Source: Thecamonas trahens ATCC 50062
Lineage: Eukaryota > Apusozoa > Apusomonadida > Apusomonadidae
DNA length: 64,000 nucleotides
Direction of reading: 5' to 3'
Assembly (NCBI RefSeq): GCF_000142905.1
Contig: NW_013657675.1
Location: forward strand, 255,122-319,121
The position numbers and the translations under genes were made by a program. How positions within the stretch are numbered: position 1 is the first letter of the stretch; each line of letters begins with the position of its first letter. The notes under the pieces are model-generated. The model had not been told where the DNA came from. It was given only the letters and a program-made list of their open reading frames with translations, and searched no databases. Below are positions 30,849 to 39,721 of the stretch, one piece after another.

Positions 30849-31875
30849 ATGAAGCTCATTGCCTCTATCGCTGTGCTCTCGCTCATCGTCGCCATCGCCT
30901 CGGCCCACATGCACATTACTGGTGCGGGCACGTCGGCCAACCCTACCGCTACCGTCGGTGTACGTTCTGCTCTGCTCTCGCTCCGCTCCCGCCAGCCTTG
31001 TCTATCGCCAGTAGCCGCGCTTGTTTGCGAATGGGGCTGACGTGAGGCAACAACATTTTTTGGGGGGGAGGGCGCTGCTCATACGCTACCCCAACCAGCC
31101 CGTCCGCCCCATTCTCCCCCCCCCCCCCCCTCCCCTCCCTCCCTCACCACCACCGCCTGAATCTTACGCCAGCTCTGATGGACGAGCTATATGGCTCGTG
31201 CTGGCTGCAAGCGTCCGCTTGGCCTGTCGTCGTTGTGGCAAAAACGGCTGAACGGAAAGGGGTGCAAAAGGTGCCTTTTTTTCGGTGGGCAACCCACAGC
31301 GGAGGCAGAAAAGTTGTCCCCTCCCCCTGCCACTCACACTGCCCCCCCCCCCCCCCCCCGTCCATACGCGAACACAGCTCCGCGGGACTGATGCTGCTGG
31401 CGCCAACGCCGGTGACATCGGCTACTCGGGCTCCGGCCCCAAGGGTGGCAACCAGGCCAAGTGCGGCACTGGTGCTGCCAACGTTCCCCGGACCGACCGC
31501 CTCTCCATTGCTCCCGGTGCCACGCTCCACATTGCCGGCACCGTTGTTGTGACCCACGGCGCCAACCGCATTAACTTCAACGGCACTGCCGGCGCCAACC
31601 CGAACTTCTCCACCACCACTGGCACCATGCTTTTCACTGCCGCCACCGACATCACTACGGACGGCACTAACTGGAGCTACTCGGCTGCTGTCCCGTCGAC
31701 TGCCTCGGGCGATTACACCATCCAGGTCACCTGGCCCTCGAACGGCGGCTACTACCAGTGCGTCGACCTCAACGTCAACCGCCCGTCCGGTTCGGCTGCC
31801 TCGACCGTCGCCCCGGCCTCGACCTTTGTTGCTGTCTTTGTCGCTGTCATTGCCTTTGTTGCCGCCCTCCTCTAA
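30849..31875 (+). CDS. Small secreted, probably GPI-anchored protein with N-terminal His (LPMO/BIM1-like candidate)
   Basis: Exon 1 (30849-30959) encodes 37 residues with a signal peptide, MKLIASIAVLSLIVAIASA. Intron 30960-31377 has a GTACGT donor, two C-rich tracts and a CACAG acceptor in phase 0. Exon 2 (31378-31875) completes 202 residues. Predicted cleavage after ASA leaves His at the mature N-terminus (HMHITGAG). An internal His lies in VVTHGANRI, and the mature chain has exactly two Cys (AKCGTG and GGYYQCVDLNV). The ending (DYTIQVTWPSNGGYYQCVDL) resembles the last strands of lytic polysaccharide monooxygenases and the related copper-binding BIM1/X325 proteins, whose N-terminal His forms a copper brace. 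The C-terminus (STFVAVFVAVIAFVAALL) looks like a GPI-attachment signal. The enzymatic assignment is a hypothesis; secretion and anchoring are well supported. Confidence 0.72.
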
Positions 31876-31998
31876 TCGGTCGCGCCGCGCATCATCTGCT
31901 CAAGCTCTTCACGAGCGCATGTCTGCCCGTAGCCGTCATCGCTTTGACACTCACGAGTACATGCGTCCGTCTTTTTGCTCCACTTGCTCCCCCACACA

Positions 31999-33426
31999 CT
32001 ACTGCACCGAGCCAATGCTGCGCCGCGGCGACGCGGCGCACGGAAGACGGCCGTACACAAGCGAGAGTGCCAGCGCGAGGTAGCCCGAGAGCGGAAGGAT
32101 GGCCACAAAGAGCCACTTGTGCCAGAGTGACAGAAGAATACCAACGACGAGGGTGAGCGGCAGGTTGAACGAGAACACAACGTTGCGCTTGAGGCGAGCG
32201 ATGAGCGCCTCGGCCTCGTCCACGTCCGACTCGGTGGTGGTCAGCAGCCACGTGCCCTCGTGCGATCCTCCACTCGGGACACGGTTATTCAAACTGCGCA
32301 GCGCCTTGTACAGGCGCCACCCTGCCATGGCGCTAAGGAGAATAGCGGCGCTGCCAGCAATGGCAACAAAGATGCCGATGGCCAGCGGCGAGTCGTCCGA
32401 CTGTCCGTAGAGGATGAGCAGGTTCGAGCCAAACGGCATGAGCGCCACAAAGATGAGATGGACATTGTTGAGCCGCTCGACCATACGCGGCAGGGTCTCG
32501 GCATCATGCATCAGCGAGTAGTGCCCCATCCACAGCAGCCCCACAACGTATGCGCAGATGACGTAAGAGAGCAGGGCAGTGCCCTCGTGAGAAAGAAACG
32601 CGGTGAGGCCAGCGTCCGAGAGGCCCGGCGGCGCCGCTGGCAGGTCCAGCACAATCAGTGTTGACGAAATAGCATACACGCCGTCGGAAAAGAAAATGAC
32701 TCGATCGCCGTCCGGCACGTCGTCACTTGCCTGCGACTCAGCTGGCTCGATGCCAAGCATCTGCTGGACGTAACCCGAGTTGGCGGCGGCGCGCCCAGCA
32801 AGGTAGATGATGAGGAATAGGTTGACACTTGAGCCGAGCGACCAGGCACACGAGACGGCAGCGATGCAGGCAGCAATGAGCGCGCCAATGCGGAGCAGGA
32901 TGACCGAGTTGCCCGCATGCTCCCACCCCAGTGCAACCGAGGCGTAGACCGCTGTGACGAGGCGGACAACGGCGATGTAGCCGAGAAGGCCGTAGAAGAG
33001 CGCCAACGCCACCGGCTGCTCCTTGTTTCCGGTCACCAGTGCAGCGACAAACGGCAGAAATGATAGCGAGAGGAGAAAGGCAAAGTTGAGATACAGCATG
33101 AGCGGCTTCATGACGAGGCCCGGAAGGAAGAGGGCGCGATGCGCGCGCCAGAAGAGCGAGATGTAGATAAAGGTGACGACAAAGGTGCCCATCGTCGTGT
33201 ACATGTTCTTCTCGTCCATCACCTCGCGCAGCGTCTTGCCCTCGCCCTCCTCGCTCTCTACTTTGAGCGGCAGAACCAGGATGGTTGCAATGATCGACAT
33301 GACTGCGTCCGTGTACGCCATCAGTCGCTCCGAGTCGAGTCGTCGGTACGCCTCGATGCGGTGCCCGCTACCCTGTCCGCTGTCACCAGCCACACTCGCC
33401 CCGCCTGTGGTCGCTAGCCCTGCCAT
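31999..33426 (-). CDS. TMEM175: TMEM175-like endolysosomal cation channel
   Basis: 475 residues from ATG 33426 (MAGLATTGGAS); the frame opens slightly earlier only through TTG. Two homologous halves of about six membrane helices each are visible. Each half starts with the family helix that follows an RxxxFSDA signature. Repeat 1 reads RLMAYTDAVMSIIATILVL and repeat 2 RVIFFSDGVYAISSTLIVL. The isoleucine-lined pore helix (SIIATxLVL, AISSTLIVL) is retained. TMEM175 proteins form potassium/proton channels of late endosomes and lysosomes. The signature is relaxed here (F to Y, S to T, A to G). Other landmarks are FWRAHRALF in half 1 and LLWMGHYSLMHDAE in half 2, comparable to the conserved W/H segment. 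Ion selectivity cannot be judged from sequence alone. Confidence 0.85.
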   Translation of the reverse strand: MAGLATTGGASVAGDSGQGSGHRIEAYRRLDSERLMAYTDAVMSIIATILVLPLKVESEEGEGKTLREVMDEKNMYTTMGTFVVTFIYISLFWRAHRALFLPGLVMKPLMLYLNFAFLLSLSFLPFVAALVTGNKEQPVALALFYGLLGYIAVVRLVTAVYASVALGWEHAGNSVILLRIGALIAACIAAVSCAWSLGSSVNLFLIIYLAGRAAANSGYVQQMLGIEPAESQASDDVPDGDRVIFFSDGVYAISSTLIVLDLPAAPPGLSDAGLTAFLSHEGTALLSYVICAYVVGLLWMGHYSLMHDAETLPRMVERLNNVHLIFVALMPFGSNLLILYGQSDDSPLAIGIFVAIAGSAAILLSAMAGWRLYKALRSLNNRVPSGGSHEGTWLLTTTESDVDEAEALIARLKRNVVFSFNLPLTLVVGILLSLWHKWLFVAILPLSGYLALALSLVYGRLPCAASPRRSIGSVQ

Positions 33427-33632
33427 GTTGCGCAAGCGTGGTTGCTGCTGCTGAGACTTGGCTAACCTTGGAAGAGCGAGGTGCTAGCATGCCTGCGTGC
33501 ACATGCAAGTTGCCTGACCAACCGGAGACTAAAACAGGCTGCCACCACCCCGCCCCCCCCCCTTCCCTCCCAACCCCCCTCCCTGCACTCGCCTGTGTTC
33601 AACCTCGATCACGGCCGCGCCTGCCCTCTCGG

Positions 33633-34562
33633 CTACAAACGCGACGATTCGAGGCCGGCCAGTACATCCAGCCGAAGCTTGAGCTCAACGAGGAGCTCCT
33701 GTGGCACGGTGTGGCCGTCGTTGAACTCGATAAACTCGACGGACGCGCCACCGCTGCGAAAGAGCTCGGCGAGCTCGACGCCACCGTTGTAGGGAAGGAT
33801 GGGATCGGCGGTGCCGTGCGACTGGATGACGTCAAGCGGGGCCGAGCGGGTGGCGAGTGCATCGGTCCAGGCCGATTTGGCGACGGCGCGGCCGGACATG
33901 ACCACCAGAAGAGACGGATCAACCGGGAGGTCGGCGGCACGAGTGAGCGCGACATGCGAGGCAAGCATCGAGCCCTGCGAAAAGCCAGCGAGAACGAGGG
34001 CAGCTCCGTCGGCGGCAGTGGCCATGGCGTCGGCAATGAGTGCGACGAGCGCGTCGGTGGCGGCATCAATACCCTCGGGCACTTCATCGTCGATGGTGTG
34101 GAGCTGGCCCGAGAGCCGCAGCATCATCAGCCGCGGCATGTCGAGCGGCCACCACGCATACGAGCCTCCGCCGAGCGACACAATGCCCTGTGGAAAGATC
34201 ATCCGCGCCGGTGCGGCGGCCGGATCGGCCGGGATGAGCGACGAGCCGAGCGGCGCCAGATCGTTCTCGCTCGCCCCAAACCCGTGGCAGACCACCACCA
34301 CAACCGCGGGCCTCTCGCCATCGCGGCAGGTAGAGACATCGATGGCGTCGACGCCCGCGATGGTGACCCTCTTCCGCGTCGTCCGCCTCGGACCTGTCTC
34401 GGTGCTCGCGCCACCGTCTCGGCTGGCCGCGCCTGCTGCCTCGGCCGCCTCCACCGCCGCCACCAACTCGCTCTTCTCCACCAACCCGACTGCGCTGCCG
34501 CCCGCCGCCGCCAGCCGTCGCTTCAGCTCCTTGACCGAGAGGCTACCCAGACCTGTATCCAT
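33633..34562 (-). CDS. Acyl-protein thioesterase/carboxylesterase-like hydrolase with SAP-like N-terminus
   Basis: 309 residues from ATG 34562. Residues 5-42 (LGSLSVKELKRRLAAAG, then EKSELVAAVEAAEA) resemble a SAP or ARMET-C helical module. The alpha/beta-hydrolase part resembles phospholipase/carboxylesterase family 2, which includes acyl-protein thioesterases. VCHGFGASENDLAPL supplies the oxyanion region. The nucleophile is Ser195 in GFSQGS, the acid Asp253 in HGTADPILPY and the base His284 in NDGHTVP. The triad is intact, so activity is likely. Thioesterases of this type remove palmitate from proteins or hydrolyse lysolipids, and the substrate here is unknown. I chose this ATG because upstream codons of the open frame look non-coding. 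The frame is divergent from LRRC51. Confidence 0.85.
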   Translation of the reverse strand: MDTGLGSLSVKELKRRLAAAGGSAVGLVEKSELVAAVEAAEAAGAASRDGGASTETGPRRTTRKRVTIAGVDAIDVSTCRDGERPAVVVVVCHGFGASENDLAPLGSSLIPADPAAAPARMIFPQGIVSLGGGSYAWWPLDMPRLMMLRLSGQLHTIDDEVPEGIDAATDALVALIADAMATAADGAALVLAGFSQGSMLASHVALTRAADLPVDPSLLVVMSGRAVAKSAWTDALATRSAPLDVIQSHGTADPILPYNGGVELAELFRSGGASVEFIEFNDGHTVPQELLVELKLRLDVLAGLESSRL

Positions 34563-34981
34563 CCCTGTAAGACGTATGTGTTGTGCGGGAGAGAGATTGT
34601 AGCACGTCGTGGTGCTAAGGGCTTGTCCGCCGCGCCTCGTCACACACACCGACCGAGCCTGACGACCACACCCATGATGGCACGGCCATTCGGTCCAGCT
34701 CATCTCATGACTACGCCAGACCACATCTTCACCATGCAGGTCATTTGCCATCTGCTATCGTCTTGTGCGATGTAACTTGATCAGTCGTGCTTGCTCCTAC
34801 TCGTCGAGGAGGTCAAAGGCAGCTTTGGGCCAACGACCGGCAGCGGCCAACGCCAGTTACGCCCACAAGACGACAACGGACGTCACGAGAAGAGCTACAC
34901 TTCACCACCACACCCAAGACACATCGAAGAAGAGCGCCAAGTCCAAAAAGACAAGACACTCAGCCAGTACACCCTCCCGTC
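34563..34981. other. Divergent promoter region, hydrolase (-) and LRRC51 (+)
   Basis: 419 bp between two start codons, with no homopolymer tract, repeat or convincing coding potential. ACAAGACGACAACGGAC-type A-rich sequence near the LRRC51 side (34860-34970) is probably 5' UTR. Confidence 0.4.
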
Positions 34982-35914
34982 ATGGCCTCCAGACAACGAC
35001 CAGCTGCCCCGCTCTACCGCAACGTCCAGTCACGCATTGCGGCAGGCACTCGCTCGCGGGCTGCTCTCCCGCCGCTCGACTACTCGTTCAAGGAGCTGAC
35101 CGATGTCCTGTCGATTGTCCATGAAGAGCCGCGATCGGGCTATCGGAGGATTGTCGAGATCGATGATGAGGAGATGGAGGCTGCCGCTCGCCAGGCTGCC
35201 GTCCTCGGTGGCGTGGCTGGCGACGATGGCGATGATGTTGAGGCTGGTGCTTCGGCCAAGGCTCTGTCAGGCCCACAGACCAAAGGTCGCGGCAAGGGGA
35301 AGGCGCCCTCGCGTCCGCCGGGCATCACCACTGCCATCCGACTCTGCAACAACTACCTGTCGTCGCTCGATGGTCTCGAGGAGGCTCTTGCCGAGGTACT
35401 TGACGAACCGGCAGAGCTCAAGTGGATCGACCTCTCGTTCAACGCCCTCGTCGACATCGACGAGGTCCTCACCTTTTTCCCGCACCTCACCACCCTCTAC
35501 CTCCACGGCAACAACATTGGCGCCCTGCCCGATGCTGACAACGACGACGACGTCGCCGCTGTCGCCCTCGCCAACGACAACACTCTTCTGGGTGGCGGCG
35601 GGCCCGGGGACAACGACGACGATGATGCCGCCGCCGCTGCCGCCGCCGCTGCTACTGCACGCCGTCGCCGCCGCAAGCGTGTCAGCCTCGACATGGTCGA
35701 CAAGCTTGGCCTCTTGCCCAACCTCAAGGCGCTGACCCTGCACGGCAACCCAATCGAGTCGCACCCGCACTACAAAAACTACGTGCTCTCGGTCTGTCCC
35801 TCGCTCCGGCACCTCGACTTTACCGGCGTGACCCGCGCGGACCGCGCCGCTGCGCAGGCTTGGGCCTCGATGCATCGCGCCCGCTACCGTGCCCGCTCCC
35901 GCCCATCGCCGTAA
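34982..35914 (+). CDS. LRRC51: Leucine-rich repeat protein 51
   Basis: 310 residues. The order matches the LRRC51 family: PPLDYSFKELTDVLSIVHEE, EPRSGYRRI, IRLCNNYLSSLDGL, then ELKWIDLSFNALVDIDEVL, LTTLYLHGNNI, LKALTLHGNPIESHPHYKNY and LDFTGVTRADRAAAQAW. All of these recognisable segments are conserved in vertebrate LRRC51, the LRR part of the LRTOMT locus, which is found in ciliated organisms. This protein has two insertions: an acidic, Gly/Lys-rich one before the first repeat, and an Asp/Ala/Arg-rich one between repeats at about 185-230. Function is poorly known; a ciliary or flagellar role is inferred from distribution. The first ATG of the coding-looking frame is used. The stop lies 6 bp from that of the convergent gene. 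Confidence 0.88.
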   Translation: MASRQRPAAPLYRNVQSRIAAGTRSRAALPPLDYSFKELTDVLSIVHEEPRSGYRRIVEIDDEEMEAAARQAAVLGGVAGDDGDDVEAGASAKALSGPQTKGRGKGKAPSRPPGITTAIRLCNNYLSSLDGLEEALAEVLDEPAELKWIDLSFNALVDIDEVLTFFPHLTTLYLHGNNIGALPDADNDDDVAAVALANDNTLLGGGGPGDNDDDDAAAAAAAAATARRRRRKRVSLDMVDKLGLLPNLKALTLHGNPIESHPHYKNYVLSVCPSLRHLDFTGVTRADRAAAQAWASMHRARYRARSRPSP

Positions 35915-35920
35915 CCTCAT

Positions 35921-38880
35921 CTATGACGACGACGCGTACTCGTACTCATACGCCGTTGTGCCGGGTGTGTTGTAGCCGCCGGTCGGTGCTGCCTTTCCTG
36001 CCGCCAGCGCCTCGACGTTGTCAAAGTGCAGCGTCTCGGCCGCGCCAAGCCGCTCGCGAATGCCCTCGAGCTGCTCGTGCGAGACTGGTGTCTCCAGCAC
36101 ATACAGCTCACGGAGGGCAGCCGCCACCGACACCACCAGCGCGACCACAAACAGTGTCGCCACAATCGCAAACACGATCTCGTCCATCGACGCCGTCTCT
36201 GGCAAGCTTCCCGACTGGAAGAGCAAGCCGGCGAGGAGGAGAACGCCGATGATGCCCTGCAGCAGCGCGTCGAGCTGGTTTGCCAGCCCGTACTCGTACG
36301 GACCCACCACGAGGTGCGCCACCAGAAAGCCGACTACCGTCGCGAGCGCTCCTGCAGCCTGCACCAGCGTAAACGTGGTGAGAAAGTACGCCCACGCAAG
36401 GAGTGCAGCCTTTCGCGCAAAATGAATCGCCTCCCACCAGTAAACCTCGGGCCGGTACCGGAGGTAGAGCGGGCCGAGGTAGGCGTAGATCGCATCGCCG
36501 TGCGGCGTGACCGCGTACAAATGTCGCGACCGCTCGATGAGGACCACAAGTAGGACCACAGGAATACCGACGGCGTACACAAAGACGCCCAGAACCGCTG
36601 CGGGGAGCAACTCGTACCAGCTTGATCCGTAGCATACAATGTCTGCAGACGCATCGAGCGTGTACGATCCGTCCGGCTGCTTGGTGCAGTCAAAGAACGA
36701 GAGCGCTGCCCCGGCAACCGAGACATACACAAACATGAGAAAGGTCATGTAGGCAGGCACCAGTCGCCGCTTCAGCGCACGGCCGAGTCCGAGATACGAC
36801 CATCCGTCTGCGCAACACTTAAGCCCGAGCGTCGCCCCGCTCCGAACTGCTGCGTACACTGCGCCAAAGAGAGCTGCTACCACCACAGGAAGCAGAAGCT
36901 TGAACAGCCAGAACGTCCGCCACTTCATCTCCACATAGCAGTTGGCCGCCGTCAGCTCCGGGTTGAGATTGAAGCCCGAGCAGTCGTTAAAGAACAGGAC
37001 AAGGTGCTGCGGCCACTCGAGCTGGAACAGCGGGAGAATGGCAACCGTCTGCACAAAGTTGATCGCCACAGGCACACACGCAAAGTGCCTGTAGAACCGC
37101 GCAAGCTCGCCGGACGCAAGGAGGAAGAGCACAAGGAGCGCCACACCCACAAGCATGTTGAGCTCCGGTGCCGCCGGGCACTCAAAGCACCGCGAGTTGA
37201 GCTCGTAGTGGCTTCCCTTGGCGCACGATGAGCAGAGCTCGCCCGCGTACCCAGTCCGGCACTGGCTCGGTGCTGCTCCGCCAAGGCACGCCACAGGCTG
37301 AGGGCACTTGTACGCCACTGCGCCGCGATCCGACGATGCCGCAAAGAAGCCTGCCATCGCGCCCGGTGCCCTTCCGCCCATGCACACCCCGCCCTCTGGG
37401 CACGCGCTGCAGAGCCCGGTCGCGGCATCGCCGTAGTAGCCCGGCCCACACACGCACGCCTCACGCGACGTCGCACCCGCCGAGCTCGTCACCGCGCCGA
37501 CTGGGCATGCCTCGCACCGCGTCGACGTCGGATCGCTGAGGTACATTCCATGCGGACAGGCGTACGTTGCCGCCAGCGAGAACGTCGCCGCGCCCGACGC
37601 CGCGCCCACACCCACATAGTACCGCGAACTCGTCGCACTCGCCACGACGATCGTCTGGCGTGCGCTCGCATCGTCTTCGCTCGACACATACGTGGCCTCC
37701 CCTGCCCGCGGAAACCGCATCACCTCGTCGCCGGTCCCATTACCAGAGTTAGCATACAGCTTGATAGAGCCAGCAGCCGGCGCACCGGGAATTGGAAGGC
37801 TCGCAGACGAGCCTGTGATGACAAGCTCGCCGCCGGGCGTCTCCAACTCGACCGTAAAGTATGCGTAGCCGACTGCCGATGCCGGCACCGTCGGGAGGAT
37901 CCGGTGGATGCCAAGGACGCCGTTGCTGGGGGCGGGCGCAGGCGTCGGCGACGGCGTCACCGAGCCGCGGACAGTAAAGGTCCGCACGTTCGACATAGCG
38001 CTCACGGCCCCGTTGGTCGCCTGCACCGCCCACGCGTACGTCGTGCCTGGCTGAATCGACGCCTGCGTGAGGACAAGAAACGGCTCGTGCGACGCCGTCA
38101 GCCCCGACCCAACCTGCCCCGGTGCATCAAAGCTGGCATTCAGCGGCGCAAGCGATGAGCCCTCGCGGACGAGCACGCGGTACTTCCATCCGCTAGCTTC
38201 GGTCGAGCCTGTACCGCCGGCCTCGGCCGCAAGCGCGGCGCAGTTGACGCCCCATTCCGAGACCGGCTCCCAGCTGAGACGGACGCCGACGTCCACCGCC
38301 GCGCCGGCTGCCGGTGAAATAAGCTGCGGCGTCTCGGGCGGGGCTGGCGCCGTGCAGCTCACTAGCGAGAGGAGCCATCCAAGGTTGGCGGCCGTCGTCG
38401 ACTGGAAGAACAACACATTTGGCGCCGTCAGCTCGCGGGTCATCAGCACAGCCGATCCGCCCGACGGAATGACGTCGCTGCCCGAGCCAAACGCGCTCGC
38501 CGCCACAGAATTGCCATCGCCCGATGGCATCCCTCCCCCTGACGTGTGCCCGAAGACCACGCCGGGCGTCGTTGTCAGGTACACCGTGTGCGGCGACTCG
38601 TTGACAAGCGTGTAGTTGCGTCCAACCAAAAGCGTTGCCCCGCCCGACGCATCGTACGGACCACCAGGCCCACGCGAGAGCCCAATGAGCGCTCCCGTCG
38701 TCGTCGCATCCCGCCATCCGGGCTTGAGTGCCCCTCCCGACGCAGTACCCAGATACAGCCGCTGCTCGTGGGCCGCACTCGCCTCGGCTTGGCCCGCCCC
38801 GCCACCACCACCACCATCGCCACCGCCACCGTCACCACCAACGCCATACACACACGCGCTGCTACTTGGAACATCCGCAT
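35921..38880 (-). CDS. Cys-rich, FN3-containing multi-pass receptor-like protein (one frameshift)
   Basis: About 986 residues. The start MRMFQVAARVCMALVVTVAV opens a signal peptide in one frame. The frame breaks in the C4 run at 38797-38800 (G4 in sense), and one added base continues as GQAEASAAHEQRLYLG, placing cleavage near AGA. The ectodomain has an unrecognised region, an FN3-like domain (ETPQLISPAAGAAV, TTYAWAVQATNG) and Cys-rich repeats of the ephrin-receptor/GCC2-GCC3 kind (CPHGMYLSDPTSTRCEACP, CVCGPGYYGDAATGLCSACP). About 8-10 hydrophobic helices and a Glu/Tyr-rich end follow. Protists have many such proteins of unknown function. An upstream in-frame extension to 39049 is Gly-run sequence and not believable. 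A channel, transporter or sensor role cannot be separated from the sequence. Confidence 0.77.
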
Positions 38881-39721
38881 ACACACTCTCCTCTTCCCCT
38901 TTGTAGACCTCACCGAGAGTGCAGTGGTCCCTACCCTGCCAGAGAACCCTCTGGCAACCCCCCCCCCCCTCCTCTCCCCAAAGCCCTCTCCCACCTTCCT
39001 TCTTATCACTTTTGCCATTTGTTCGCTGATTCGCTGCTTCCCGGTACAATCACCCCATAATTGTGGTACTTTGATACAGCCGAGAGATGCTTGATGCAAC
39101 CAATCGCGTCACACCGGCTACAAGCCTGCCACACAGTGCCAACACGACCAGCTCCTACCTTGTGGTTCAAACCATCTCAAGTATCGCTCATGCTCAACTA
39201 GATTGGGGTATCGCAAGCCCATGGCCAGTGCAGAGTCAGTCTCGCTCCGGTCGCTGAGCCTGCCACCCGCCCACACCTGTGTGACGTTTGCTCAAACTCC
39301 TTCTGCCGCAAAGAACCGGAGCTACGAGACGAGCGGCTCGATCGGCCCCTGCCTTGGGACATTGCTGACAAAGGCCTGCAGAGAACATGATATGGCAACA
39401 CACGTCGCGGTAACACAGGAGGGAGTTGCGCACTTGGGCTTGCCCCCTACCTCCCCCTCCCCTCCCCTCTTCCCCTCTACTCTTGCTCGTTGGCCTTCTC
39501 GGTGTTGGTCAAGGCCTTGCTTCCGGACTGCCACTTCTTGCTGCTCACCCGCAACGGGCATGCCGTGGCCGACGTCCAAGGTCTCGCCGCAGGCCCGCGC
39601 CGAACCCTCAGCAGATTCAACGCATACAGACCAGGAGAATGTGTATACGTCGTCGCAGCTGATCACGGCGTCGTCTTCGTCGTCCTCGTCGTCGCCGCCG
39701 CCGGTCTCCAACTCGCAGCCC
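38881..39721. other. Divergent region between the receptor-like gene (-) and the hybrid kinase (+)
   Basis: 841 bp. It has a C11 run at about 38958-38968 and a C-rich tract (CCCCTCCCCTCCCCTC) at about 39444-39475. The kinase frame is open back to 39203 without an ATG context or recognised domain. From about 39620 that frame is Ser/Gln/Pro-rich and may be coding, so the kinase N-terminus could start earlier through a further exon. I cannot place it. Confidence 0.4.

Noticed and set aside
33427-33435. Start of the TMEM175-like protein nine bases earlier
   Set aside because: That codon is TTG; the ATG at 33426 is the first proper start.
38881-39049. N-terminal extension of the Cys-rich receptor-like protein
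   Set aside because: It is Gly-run sequence starting at a poor context, while the other frame encodes a clear signal peptide beginning at 38880.
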